Below, piece by piece: positions 1-9,726 of a DNA stretch of 37,554 nt. A program made the translations under genes and the position numbers. The stretch is from an uncultured Caryophanales bacterium. Lineage in GTDB: Bacteria; Bacillota_I; Bacilli_A; Acholeplasmatales; Anaeroplasmataceae. How positions within the stretch are numbered: the stretch's first letter is position 1; every line of letters starts with the position of its first letter. The notes under the pieces are model-generated. The model did not search any database. It was given only the letters and a program-made list of their open reading frames with translations, and was not told the origin of the DNA. The stretch spans positions 1 to 37,554 of the forward strand of contig CAMOUB010000005.1 of assembly GCA_946626345.1 (NCBI GenBank), in the 5' to 3' direction.

Positions 1-36
1 CGTGGGTCGCAGGTTCGAATCCTGTCCGAAACGCCA
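1..36 (+). tRNA. 3' part of a tRNA gene (T-arm, acceptor 3' strand, encoded CCA); truncated by window edge, isotype not determinable
   Basis: GCAGG-TTCGAAT-CCTGT T-arm followed by CCGAAACG and CCA at 34-36. Confidence 0.85.
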
Positions 37-47
37 TAATAGAAATT

Positions 48-73
48 AAAGCACCTATGATTGGTGCTTTTTT
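48..73 (+). terminator. Rho-independent terminator after the tRNA
   Basis: AAAGCACC-TATGATT-GGTGCTTT stem-loop followed by T-run. Confidence 0.8.
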
Positions 74-109
74 CATTTTATATAAAAAAATTAGACCTAT
101 TTAAACGGT

Positions 110-403
110 CTATTTTTTCATTGAAGGATCTTCATTATCTTTTTTACGTGGTTCTTTTTTATATAATGTTAGCATAATTAATAAAAATGTAATTGCGAAA
201 GCAAGCATTGCTAAAATAGTTAATGATTCATATTCTGTATTCATTAAGAAAAATCCTAATATACCAAAGCCAATAAATAAGGCTGAATGTATAAATGTTA
301 ATACAGAAAATAATATCTTTTTCTTTTTTAATAATGTTAAAATACCAAAAGCTAATAAAAGTAAACCAACAAAAATACTAGCAATATTATAAAAAAGATT
401 CAT
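110..403 (-). CDS. Small hypothetical integral membrane protein
   Basis: 97 aa ORF with about three hydrophobic segments and a charged C-terminus. Confidence 0.6.
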   Translation of the reverse strand: MNLFYNIASIFVGLLLLAFGILTLLKKKKILFSVLTFIHSALFIGFGILGFFLMNTEYESLTILAMLAFAITFLLIMLTLYKKEPRKKDNEDPSMKK

Positions 404-526
404 AAAAACACCTCATTTTGGAAATATTATATAATATTTTACGATTTTTTTAAATATTATATTTCAAAAAAAGAAATATGAGAGTATAATATTTAATAAG
501 ATTTATAAAGAAAAGGGGTTATTTTT

Positions 527-1597
527 ATGCTTAATATTAAATATGTTAAGAAAGATAAATTAAAAGAAAAGCCAGATCAAAATAATCTAGGCTTCGGTAA
601 ATACTTTACAGATTATATGTTTATAATGGATTGGGATGAAGGAAAAGGATGGCATGATGCAAGAATCGTTCCATACGGACCACTAGAGATGTCTCCTGCA
701 TCTACTGCATTACATTATGGTGCTGAAATATTTGAAGGTATGAAAGCTTATCATACTGCAGATGGAAAAGTACAATTATTCCGTCCATATGAAAATGCTA
801 AGAGATTAAATTCTTCAGCTGAAAGATTATGCTTACCTGAATTACCTGAAGATGATTTCGTTGAAGCTGTTAAAGCTTTAGTATCAATTGATAAAGATTG
901 GGTTCCTACTCAACCTGGTACATCTTTATATGTTAGACCATTTATGATTGGTGATGACCATACTCTAGGTGTTCATGGTGTTCATCATGCAATGTTCATT
1001 ATAATTTTATGTCCAGTAGGATCATATTATAAAGAAGGCTTAAACCCTGTTTCAATTATGATTGAAACTGAAGATGAGCGTGTTGCTGGTAAAGGTGGTA
1101 CAGGTTATACTAAGTGTGGTGGTAACTATGCTGCTTCTACTCGTGCTGGTAAGAAGGCTGAACAAAAAGGCTATTCACAAGTATTATGGTTAGACTGTGT
1201 TTATAAAAAATACATCGAAGAGGTTGGAGCAATGAACGTAATGTTTAAGATTAATGGTGAAGTTGTAACTCCTTCATTAGTTGGTTCAATCTTACCTGGT
1301 ATTACAAGAAAGTCTTGTATTCAAATTTTAAAAGATAAAAATATTCCAATTGTTGAAAAGAGAATTACATTAGATGAATTAACTGCCGCAGTTGAAAATG
1401 GTACACTTGAAGAAGCTTGGGGTACAGGTACTGCTGCTGTTATCTCTCCTATTGGCTTACTTGAAGTTAATGGTAAGAAATATACAATTAACAATGGTAA
1501 AATCGGTGAAGTATCACAAATGCTATATGATGAAATCACTGGTATTCAATCAGGAAAGAAAAAAGATGTATACAACTGGACTGTTGAAGTAAAATAA
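527..1597 (+). CDS. ilvE: Branched-chain amino acid aminotransferase
   Basis: Class IV aminotransferase motifs (LHYGAEIFEGMKAY, GGTGYTKCGGNYAAS, EVGAMNVMF); RBS AAAGGGG upstream. Confidence 0.93.
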   Translation: MLNIKYVKKDKLKEKPDQNNLGFGKYFTDYMFIMDWDEGKGWHDARIVPYGPLEMSPASTALHYGAEIFEGMKAYHTADGKVQLFRPYENAKRLNSSAERLCLPELPEDDFVEAVKALVSIDKDWVPTQPGTSLYVRPFMIGDDHTLGVHGVHHAMFIIILCPVGSYYKEGLNPVSIMIETEDERVAGKGGTGYTKCGGNYAASTRAGKKAEQKGYSQVLWLDCVYKKYIEEVGAMNVMFKINGEVVTPSLVGSILPGITRKSCIQILKDKNIPIVEKRITLDELTAAVENGTLEEAWGTGTAAVISPIGLLEVNGKKYTINNGKIGEVSQMLYDEITGIQSGKKKDVYNWTVEVK

Positions 1598-1603
1598 GAA
1601 ATA

Positions 1604-1635
1604 AAAAAGTTTCGGGGTAAAATCCGAAACTTTTT
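1604..1635. terminator. Bidirectional terminator between ilvE and the convergent M16 peptidase gene
   Basis: AAAAAGTTTCGG / CCGAAACTTTTT perfect 12-bp stem. Confidence 0.85.
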
Positions 1636-1639
1636 ATTT

Positions 1640-4513
1640 TTAAACTAAATTTCTAATAGACTTAAATAAATCTTTAGATTCTTCTACTTTATTTTTATTT
1701 CCAATTGTTGTAATTGATGGATTAGCTAGGGCCTCTATAAAGGCCTTTTTATATTCTTTAAAATCTGTTGTCTTAGCATTAATTACATCATTGATTTCAT
1801 TAATTCTAATTTCATCAGTTACACCCTTAAAATAATATGTTCTTGCAGTTTCTGCCTTATCTTTATTATGTAAGACTAATATAACATTTCCAATCGCACC
1901 AATTTTTAATTTTAATAATTCATCATCTGTTGGATTAAATGAATCAATATAATTAGTTATATTTTTATATGTATCATATGTCTTTTTAATATTAGGATCT
2001 CGATATGATACTAATACAATAAATCCATCACGTCTGATTTGTGGCATGACACCATATGCACCGCCTTTAACTCTAACTTCAGTCCATAGGTAATCATTAT
2101 ATAATGAATTTAATAATACACCCATACCACTATTATATGGAATATCATATTTTCCTACTAGAGCGTTAAATGATACATCAAATGATGCCATAATACCTTC
2201 ATTTAAAATATTTTCTTTAAATTCTTGTTTATCATAAGATACATTTGATTTTAATGAATTATAGAATTTATCAATTACAGGTGATACTTTAGAAAGCATT
2301 TCTTTATTACCAGTAAATGCTGCAGTAAAATTATCTTTTGCAAGTAATTTTTTTACATTTAATAAATTTGAAACAATTGCATCTTTCTTATTATCAAAAT
2401 CATTACATAATTCTGTTATAAAATCTAAATATCTAATACCAGATACTAAATCTCCTACATAATTTTCATGATTAATAGCTGACATAGCTCTTCTTGCTGC
2501 AAATCTATGTCCATTATTAGAAATACTCATAGTTATTGTATTTTTGATTTCTAATAATCTTTCTTTTAATCTCTTATAATCATCAAATATAGTATTATTA
2601 ATTACATCTTCTAATAATTCTTCAACAAAATTAACATTCTTAGTTAAGGCTGAATATCCATAAACTAATTGTAAATATAAGCTCTTATCTAATCTTGTAG
2701 CGTAATTTAATGTATTATAGATTCCACCACTATATCCTTGAATTAATTGATTTATTTCTAAATAGTTATGATTTTTTGTAGATAGATTAAATAATAAATC
2801 ACTATATAATGATACATATTTTAAATCATTATCATTTAATTTTTCTATATCAAAATAATATTTAACATAGGCAATATCATTAGTATGATAATTTGAGAAT
2901 AATAATTTATATTTATTATCAATTACTTCTAAATTATATTTTTCAGGAGTCATTTTAATATCTTCTAAAGATAATTTAGGTAATGTATTAATTTCTTCTT
3001 TAGTTGATGGTTCACTTTGATATTTCTTTAAATCTTTATTTATCTTAACTAATTCATTTAATTCCTTTTCACTTAAAGATTTTTTATAATTAGCTAATTT
3101 TTCTTTAACTATCTTTTCTTCTCTATTTGAATAATCTAAAGAAGGAATTAATGTTACATATGCTTTATGATTATTATTTAAGATATAATTTTTAATTATA
3201 TTTTCAAAATAATCAGTTTTTAAGTCTTCTCTTAATTCATTATAATATTTTAATTCAATTAGCTTTAAATAAGGTAATTTATCATCATATAGATATGAAT
3301 CTAAGCTTCTTAAAATAATATTTAATCCCTTAGGCATTCTAGGTGAGAATAAATCCTCTCTTGATTTAAATTCAAAGAAATTAATATTAGCAAGTAATGC
3401 TTCTTTATCTAATCCTGAATCTAATATAGCCTTAAATTCATTATCAATTACTTCAATGAATTTATTTAATGATTCCTTATTTGAATTTGATGCCATAATT
3501 GTTAACATAGGCATTAACATTCCATCATCAAATATTGCATCTACATCTTCTGCAATATTAGCATCGATTAATGCTTGTTTTAATCTTGATCCCGGTGTTA
3601 ATAAAATATTATTTAATAATAATTTTGTTGCGATAATAAGCTTATAATCAAGTGTAGTTGGGAAAGCTACGTTATATGATAAGAATGTTGAATTTTCAAG
3701 CTTATCTGCTTGATATTCATATTCTTCATATACAGGCTTTAAAAAAGGCTTTTGAGCAACTATTTTAGTATCAAAATCAATATGATTAAAATTAGATAAA
3801 TATTCTTTATCTAGGTATTCTAATCTTTCTTCCATATCCATATCTCCATATAAATAGATATATGAATTAGATGGATGATAGAATTTTGAATGGAAATCTT
3901 TAAACTGTTCATATGTTAAATCAGGAATATATTTAGGATCTCCTCCTGATTCTAAGCCATATGCATTATCAGGATATAATGAATGCATTATATTTCTATA
4001 TAATACTTGTTCAGGATCTGAAAATGCTCCTTTCATTTCATTATATACAACACCATTATAGAATATATCTTCATTAACATCATTTAATTCATAATGCCAG
4101 CCTTCTTGCATGAAGATTTCTTTTTTAGTATAAATTCTTGGATAAAATACTGCATCTAGATATACATCCATTAAGTTTTTAAAATCCTTATCATTTATTG
4201 ATGCTACAGGATAGCATGTTTTATCTGGGAATGTAAAAGCATTTAAAAATGTATTTAATGATGACTTTAATAATTCAACAAATGGATCTTTAACAGGATA
4301 TTTTTTAGAACCACATAATACTGAATGCTCAAGTATATGAGTTAAGCCTGTACTATTAATAGGTGGAGTTCTAAAACCAATTAAAAATACTTTATTTGGA
4401 TCATCATTTTTTAGTGTTACAATTCTAGCTTTAGTTTTATTATGTGAATAAACTCTAACATTAGAATTGATTTCATCTATAAACTTTTCTTCGATTAATG
4501 TGTAATTATTCAT
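1640..4513 (-). CDS. M16C-family zinc metallopeptidase (presequence protease / insulinase-like)
   Basis: Inverted zinc motif HxxEH (THILEHSVLCGS), length 957 aa, PreP-like sequence (KDPFVELLKSSLNTFLNAFTFPDKTCYPVAS). Confidence 0.93.
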   Translation of the reverse strand: MNNYTLIEEKFIDEINSNVRVYSHNKTKARIVTLKNDDPNKVFLIGFRTPPINSTGLTHILEHSVLCGSKKYPVKDPFVELLKSSLNTFLNAFTFPDKTCYPVASINDKDFKNLMDVYLDAVFYPRIYTKKEIFMQEGWHYELNDVNEDIFYNGVVYNEMKGAFSDPEQVLYRNIMHSLYPDNAYGLESGGDPKYIPDLTYEQFKDFHSKFYHPSNSYIYLYGDMDMEERLEYLDKEYLSNFNHIDFDTKIVAQKPFLKPVYEEYEYQADKLENSTFLSYNVAFPTTLDYKLIIATKLLLNNILLTPGSRLKQALIDANIAEDVDAIFDDGMLMPMLTIMASNSNKESLNKFIEVIDNEFKAILDSGLDKEALLANINFFEFKSREDLFSPRMPKGLNIILRSLDSYLYDDKLPYLKLIELKYYNELREDLKTDYFENIIKNYILNNNHKAYVTLIPSLDYSNREEKIVKEKLANYKKSLSEKELNELVKINKDLKKYQSEPSTKEEINTLPKLSLEDIKMTPEKYNLEVIDNKYKLLFSNYHTNDIAYVKYYFDIEKLNDNDLKYVSLYSDLLFNLSTKNHNYLEINQLIQGYSGGIYNTLNYATRLDKSLYLQLVYGYSALTKNVNFVEELLEDVINNTIFDDYKRLKERLLEIKNTITMSISNNGHRFAARRAMSAINHENYVGDLVSGIRYLDFITELCNDFDNKKDAIVSNLLNVKKLLAKDNFTAAFTGNKEMLSKVSPVIDKFYNSLKSNVSYDKQEFKENILNEGIMASFDVSFNALVGKYDIPYNSGMGVLLNSLYNDYLWTEVRVKGGAYGVMPQIRRDGFIVLVSYRDPNIKKTYDTYKNITNYIDSFNPTDDELLKLKIGAIGNVILVLHNKDKAETARTYYFKGVTDEIRINEINDVINAKTTDFKEYKKAFIEALANPSITTIGNKNKVEESKDLFKSIRNLV

Positions 4514-4916
4514 TTAAACCTCCATAACATAATCTATATAAATTCTCTATATAATCACTATCTAGATTTACTAAAGAATTCAATGATTTTTCTAAAATTT
4601 CTTCAAATTTATTATTTTGATACATTTGAGTAGTAGATATTATTACTGCTTCATTTGCGTAGCTATAATAAGCTTTAAAATATTTAGAATATCTATTAAA
4701 TTCATTTAATGATTTTAATAAATTATTAGTACATGATACTTCTGAAAAAAATAGGTCTAATCTAATATTAAAATCATCAGTTGTTAAAATTATTTCGCTT
4801 TGAAATCCATCATAATCAATAATAAAAGTTGTTACGAATCCTTCATCTTCTTTAGTAGTAGTTTCATCTACTCCTAAAGAATCGAAATAATTTTCAATTC
4901 TACTTCTTGTAATCAT
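4506..4916 (-). CDS. Hypothetical small protein, YbjN / secretion-chaperone-like fold suspected
   Basis: ORF overlaps the M16 start; the track start (4928) is a GTG within the likely RBS AAGGTGAT, so ATG at 4916 is preferred; resembles ORF 30440..30829. Confidence 0.6.
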   Translation of the reverse strand: MITRSRIENYFDSLGVDETTTKEDEGFVTTFIIDYDGFQSEIILTTDDFNIRLDLFFSEVSCTNNLLKSLNEFNRYSKYFKAYYSYANEAVIISTTQMYQNNKFEEILEKSLNSLVNLDSDYIENLYRLCYGGLNE

Positions 4917-4967
4917 ATAATTAATCACCTTTTTAATTTTATCATAAATTAGATTTAAAAAAAAGAA

Positions 4968-4987
4968 AATGCGACCTAAATCGCATT
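4968..4987 (-). terminator. Terminator of the P-II / DUF1538 operon, overlapping the last codons
   Basis: AATGCGA-CCTAAA-TCGCATT stem; minus-strand U-run (TTTTCTTTTTTTT) follows. Confidence 0.7.
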
Positions 4988-5404
4988 GTTTTCTTGGTTA
5001 GTAGGATCAGCTATTATTTTGTCCTCTAATTTATCTTCTTCTGGTTCTTTCTTTTTTTCTTCTTTTGCTTCAGATTTTTTCTTTTTTTGTTGATTTAATA
5101 AATTATCTGATGCGTGTGTAACAGGTAATGTAAAGAATATTCCTTGAGCCTCAGACATTGATCCTGCCTTATCATATAATTTTTCTAAAATAGGCTTTAC
5201 TAATGCTTCTTTTACTAAAATAAATACTATTTCTTTTTCAGGGTGTATATCTAATCCATATAATTTAGCTGCCTCATCTGAAACACCACCATTTGCAGGA
5301 ATGATTGTTCCACCCTTTGCACCATTATCTTTTGCAATTTCCATAACATTATCTGAAAAGCCAGAATTTACAACAGCAACAATATTATATAATTTAATAT
5401 CCAT
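4976..5404 (-). CDS. P-II-like regulatory protein with charged C-terminal extension
   Basis: VVNSGFSDNVMEIAKDNGAKGGTIIPANGG ... HPEKEIVFILV resembles P-II (GlnB/GlnK superfamily); Lys/Glu-rich tail. Confidence 0.8.
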   Translation of the reverse strand: MDIKLYNIVAVVNSGFSDNVMEIAKDNGAKGGTIIPANGGVSDEAAKLYGLDIHPEKEIVFILVKEALVKPILEKLYDKAGSMSEAQGIFFTLPVTHASDNLLNQQKKKKSEAKEEKKKEPEEDKLEDKIIADPTNQENNAI

Positions 5405-5406
5405 AA

Positions 5407-5730
5407 TTACTTACCTCCGCGTGATAACATCATATAGCTTTGTGCACCAATTATACTATCTAGTGGAATAGCATATACCATTGATACTTTACTATTAAAT
5501 GTTGCAAATTTATCTTCAATAGCTAATATTGCATCCTTTACATAATTTTCTTTTATGATGCAAAACATTATTCTTTTTGTATATCCTGTATCTAAAGATC
5601 CTCTAGCAACTGTTGTTAAATAAGCAATAACATCAAATTTTTCTAATATATCAGCAATTATCTCTTTTTTTCCTCTAGGTACTGATAATACTAATACATA
5701 TAATCTAGTTAATTTCGTATTCTTTTTCAT
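5407..5730 (-). CDS. P-II-like protein (second copy)
   Basis: Small alpha/beta ORF in a tight cluster with the P-II-like gene and DUF1538 gene; start moved to the ATG after GGTGA. Confidence 0.6.
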   Translation of the reverse strand: MKKNTKLTRLYVLVLSVPRGKKEIIADILEKFDVIAYLTTVARGSLDTGYTKRIMFCIIKENYVKDAILAIEDKFATFNSKVSMVYAIPLDSIIGAQSYMMLSRGGK

Positions 5731-5731
5731 A

Positions 5732-7258
5732 TTAATCACCAAAGGAGATAATTATCTTATCTTCTTCCTTTAATACCTTCTTAATTTCTTTTGACTTCTT
5801 ACGCTTATTACTAAACATTGAATATACACCTAGAATTTCAATAGATAATAATGGGCTTAAAGCTACAAGAGCAACTATACCAAAGCCATATGATAATACT
5901 TCATTTGCCTCATTTAATTGTACACTTATACCTAAAGCTATCGGTAAAATAAAGCTTGATGTTAAAGGTCCTGATGCAACACCACCAGCATCAAAGGCAA
6001 TTGCTGTATAAATCTTTGGAATAAAGAATGATAATATAAAACAAATAATATAACCTGGAACAACTATATATAAAATAGAGAATTTAAATATAATTCTTAT
6101 CATTGCAAGGCTTATTGATACACCAACACCAAAAGCTAGTGTTATTAATAAATGTTTTCTTTTAATTAAGCCATTAGTCATTTCTTCTACTTGTGAAATT
6201 AATATTTTAATTGCAGGTTCTGCAAGTACTGTTAAACATCCAATTACAAATGCGATTAAAATAATCACAAAAGTATTTGCGCTAGACAATTCAAGTCCAA
6301 TAGCAAAGCCAACACCAATATATGTTGAATCTACTGCAGCTAAGAATAATACTAAGCCAATATAGGCAATCATTAAGCCTTTTATCAATTGTAATATCTT
6401 TTTTATTCCAGAATGTAAGAATATAAATTCAATTACTAAATAGCAGGCTAAAAGTAAGCCCATTGATAATCCTACTTCTTTTAATTTAACTAATACAGCA
6501 GTGAAATATGATATAAAGAAATTATCACTTAATTCATAATTTTCAGGCACATAATCTAATGTTTTATTAGATACTAAAGATAATATAAGCATTACTATAA
6601 CTGGTCCAATAGATGAAAATGCGATAAATCCAAATGATGCATCCTGTTCGCTTTTTCTAGCTAATACAGATGCAACACCGGCACCTAGAGCCATTAAAAA
6701 TGGAACAGTCATTGGTCCTGTTGTAACTCCACCTGAATCGAAGCATAAGGCAACTAAATTTTCTTTACCATTATATGCAAGTAGAGCAATTAAACCAAAT
6801 GATACCATATATAATGTACTTAATATTCTAATTAAGTTAATCTTTTTTAATATTTTAAGTAAGGCTAGTAACAAGAAAAAGCCTACTGATAATCCAATTG
6901 AAATAATTATTATTGGTTTATCAAAAATTGTTTTTGTTTGTTCTGCTAAAACTGATAGGTCTGGTTCTGCAATCGTAATAAAGAAGCCAAAAAAGAAAAC
7001 AACCAATAATAAAACCCATTTTTTACCTTGTTTTGTTAATCCCTTACCAACCATTCTACCGATAGGCGTCATGGCATGTTCTGCACCATAATTAAATAGT
7101 GAAATACCTAATATAACAAATATTGTTGCTAATGAAAATGATAAAATTTCATAGCTAGACAAATGAATTACCCTACAAATACATAAAATGATAACTAATA
7201 TATATATTGGTAAAACAGAAAATGAGGATTTTTTTATCTCTGTCAATAATTCCTTCAC
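5732..7258 (-). CDS. DUF1538-family membrane protein with two tandem homologous halves
   Basis: Internal repeat: FDSGGVTTGPMTVPFLMALGAGVA vs FDAGGVASGPLTSSFILPIALGIS; multiple TM segments. Confidence 0.8.
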   Translation of the reverse strand: MKELLTEIKKSSFSVLPIYILVIILCICRVIHLSSYEILSFSLATIFVILGISLFNYGAEHAMTPIGRMVGKGLTKQGKKWVLLLVVFFFGFFITIAEPDLSVLAEQTKTIFDKPIIIISIGLSVGFFLLLALLKILKKINLIRILSTLYMVSFGLIALLAYNGKENLVALCFDSGGVTTGPMTVPFLMALGAGVASVLARKSEQDASFGFIAFSSIGPVIVMLILSLVSNKTLDYVPENYELSDNFFISYFTAVLVKLKEVGLSMGLLLACYLVIEFIFLHSGIKKILQLIKGLMIAYIGLVLFLAAVDSTYIGVGFAIGLELSSANTFVIILIAFVIGCLTVLAEPAIKILISQVEEMTNGLIKRKHLLITLAFGVGVSISLAMIRIIFKFSILYIVVPGYIICFILSFFIPKIYTAIAFDAGGVASGPLTSSFILPIALGISVQLNEANEVLSYGFGIVALVALSPLLSIEILGVYSMFSNKRKKSKEIKKVLKEEDKIIISFGD

Positions 7259-7319
7259 TTAAAACACCTCACAAAAGATTATATAACAAGTTATATAAAA
7301 AATACATAAAAAAATAAAA

Positions 7320-7338
7320 AAGCCACAAAATGTGGCTT
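7320..7338 (-). terminator. Terminator downstream of ddh
   Basis: AAGCCACA-AAA-TGTGGCTT stem with A-rich (minus-strand U-rich) flank. Confidence 0.75.
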
Positions 7339-7343
7339 AATAA

Positions 7344-8321
7344 TTATAATGTATGTTTTAATAATTCAGAATAATCAACTATAGCTAAATCCTTAGGTGC
7401 TATATCGAATACTGTTTTACATCCAAAATCAGCTCTCTTATATAATCTAGCTGCTGCTCTTGCATATGCAACTAAAATAGAACCTGTAAATTCTGGATTT
7501 GAATCTAATTTTAATGAATATTCAATAACATGCTTTACATTATCAGATGTAGAACCTGTTCTAATAACGAATCCTCCATGAGGAATACCATTATGATTCT
7601 TCTTTAATTCTTCAAGTGAAATGAAATTAACTGTTGTATCATAATCAGCAAAATAATTAGGCATTTCTTTAATTTCTTTTTCAATTAAAGCTTTATCTGC
7701 CCCCTCTTTTGCAACAACATAACATAATCTTGTATGCTTTTCTCTTACTGATAATTCAGGGTTCTTACCACTTCTTACAGCCTCTAATGCTTTTTCAACA
7801 GGGCAAGTGTATTGTCTTGCATCAACAACACCATTAATTCTTCTTATTGCATCACTATGTCCTTGGCTTACACCCTTACCCCAGAATGTATAATCCTTTC
7901 CATCAGGTAAGATTGATTCCATAATGCATCTATTAAGTGAGAACATTCCTGGATCCCAACCTACAGATATAATAGCTACATGCTTTGATGCATTTGCACT
8001 ATTATTAACATTATTATAATGTGTAGGCACATTTGCATGTGTGTCAAATGAATCAATAACATTAAAATTCTTTGCAAGCTCTGGTGTCATTTCTGGTAAG
8101 TCAGTTGCTGAACCACCACAAATAACCATAACATCAATTTTATCTTTATAATTTAAAACGTCTTTAATATTTACAACCTTAGCTTTTGATGTTTCAATAG
8201 TTAAGCTTTTAGGATCTCTTCTTGTAAATACTGCAACAAGCTCCATATCGCTATTTTTCTTAATTGCTTTTTCAACACCTTTTCCAAGGTTTCCATATCC
8301 ATAAATACCAATTTTTATCAT
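7344..8321 (-). CDS. ddh: meso-diaminopimelate D-dehydrogenase
   Basis: MIKIGIYGYGNLGKGVEKAI nucleotide-binding start; VGWDPGMFSLNR, FWGKGVSQGHSDAIRRI motifs of Ddh. Confidence 0.93.
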   Translation of the reverse strand: MIKIGIYGYGNLGKGVEKAIKKNSDMELVAVFTRRDPKSLTIETSKAKVVNIKDVLNYKDKIDVMVICGGSATDLPEMTPELAKNFNVIDSFDTHANVPTHYNNVNNSANASKHVAIISVGWDPGMFSLNRCIMESILPDGKDYTFWGKGVSQGHSDAIRRINGVVDARQYTCPVEKALEAVRSGKNPELSVREKHTRLCYVVAKEGADKALIEKEIKEMPNYFADYDTTVNFISLEELKKNHNGIPHGGFVIRTGSTSDNVKHVIEYSLKLDSNPEFTGSILVAYARAAARLYKRADFGCKTVFDIAPKDLAIVDYSELLKHTL

Positions 8322-8458
8322 ATTATTACCTCATTTCGAAATCATTTTATCACAAAGATATTAGTTTGTTAAGTAAAACTTTTCATTTTTTCGAAAAAAA
8401 TTTTACAAAATAATAAAAAAGACGTTTTTTATTCAAAATATACGCCTTTTTTAGCAAT

Positions 8459-8851
8459 TTATTCGCAATTTTTTGAATTTTCGTTATTTTTGTCTATAGA
8501 CTTTTTGAATTCTATGAAATATATAATATCTATTCCTGTAATTAAAATCACTTCAAATAACATAAAATAAAAATTAAAATCTGTTTCTAATCCTGTTGAT
8601 ACAATTTGAATTAAATTAATCATTAGTAATATAAATGGTAATATTCCTAAAATTAATGTTAAAGGATGAATTAGTTTTTTATCTTGATTAGATAAGTATG
8701 TAAAAAATACTAATATTATTAAAAGTGCTATCCAACAAAAATCAAAGAAATTTGACTCACCAATTGTTATTTGATGAAATAATCTTAAAAAATCAAAAAA
8801 TAAGATTACTGATAAAGCTATAAATGATTCTTTATAATAAGTTCTTTTCAT
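8459..8851 (-). CDS. Small hypothetical membrane protein
   Basis: 130 aa, about four hydrophobic segments; 1-nt gap to upstream gene. Confidence 0.6.
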   Translation of the reverse strand: MKRTYYKESFIALSVILFFDFLRLFHQITIGESNFFDFCWIALLIILVFFTYLSNQDKKLIHPLTLILGILPFILLMINLIQIVSTGLETDFNFYFMLFEVILITGIDIIYFIEFKKSIDKNNENSKNCE

Positions 8852-8852
8852 A

Positions 8853-9725
8853 TTACACCAATTGATTTTCTAACTTTTTATTATTTAAATATAATTCTAT
8901 TCCACTAATAATCGCATTAGCCATTTTATCTAATGCTTCTTTTGTATTAGCACCTACATGAGGTAAAATGATTACATTTTCCTTTAATATATTGGAATTT
9001 AAATCTATAGGTTCTGGGTTATATACATCTGATGCATAGCCTTTAATTAATTTATTATGTAATGCATTATATAAGTCTTCATTATTTACTATTGCACCTC
9101 TAGATGAATTAATTAAATATGGCTTATTAGCCATTTTATTAAATGCATTTTTATTAATCATTTCTTTAGTTTTTTCATTTAAGGCAATTGTAATAAATAT
9201 ATAATCACTTAATTTTAATACATCATCTAATGGTAATAATTTAATAATGGATTCCTTTTTAGTTCTATTATAGCCAATTATATTAGTATTAAATCCTTTT
9301 AATATATTTGCAGTTTTTATAGCTATATTTCCACATCCAATAAAACCTATTGTTTTATTTTCTAATTCGCTACCCATAACATTAATATCGCCTAATATTC
9401 TTGTTTTAATAGTATCTTCATATTTTCTTGCAAGCATTAAGGCAAGCATTATATTTAATTCAGCTACCGCATTAGTATTTAAATTAGGTGTATTAAATAC
9501 CTTTATATTTTTTTCTTTAGCATAATTAATATCAATCATATTATAGCCTGTTCCATGAACAGCTATTAATTTTAGATTTTTTGCATTATCTATTTCTTTT
9601 TTTCCTATTTCTTTATTTCTAGATATTGCTATATCTGCTAAATTTAGGTCAGTAACTATTTTATGGTTCTTATTTAGATAATCTATTAAAATATCAGATA
9701 CTGGTTCAGTTAAATAAACATTCAT
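8853..9725 (-). CDS. D-isomer-specific 2-hydroxyacid dehydrogenase (3-phosphoglycerate dehydrogenase-like)
   Basis: IGFIGCGNIAIKTANIL Rossmann motif, LINSSRGAIVNNEDL, ILPHVGANTKEA; ATG 9725 preceded by GGAAG. Confidence 0.85.
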   Translation of the reverse strand: MNVYLTEPVSDILIDYLNKNHKIVTDLNLADIAISRNKEIGKKEIDNAKNLKLIAVHGTGYNMIDINYAKEKNIKVFNTPNLNTNAVAELNIMLALMLARKYEDTIKTRILGDINVMGSELENKTIGFIGCGNIAIKTANILKGFNTNIIGYNRTKKESIIKLLPLDDVLKLSDYIFITIALNEKTKEMINKNAFNKMANKPYLINSSRGAIVNNEDLYNALHNKLIKGYASDVYNPEPIDLNSNILKENVIILPHVGANTKEALDKMANAIISGIELYLNNKKLENQLV

Positions 9726-9726
9726 T

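Noticed and set aside
1321-1592. ORFs 1321..1539 (-) and 1392..1592 (+) inside ilvE
   Set aside because: Lie within a confident CDS, no RBS or family motif; shadow ORFs.
3456-3647. Plus-strand ORF antisense to M16 peptidase
   Set aside because: Low-complexity shadow ORF.
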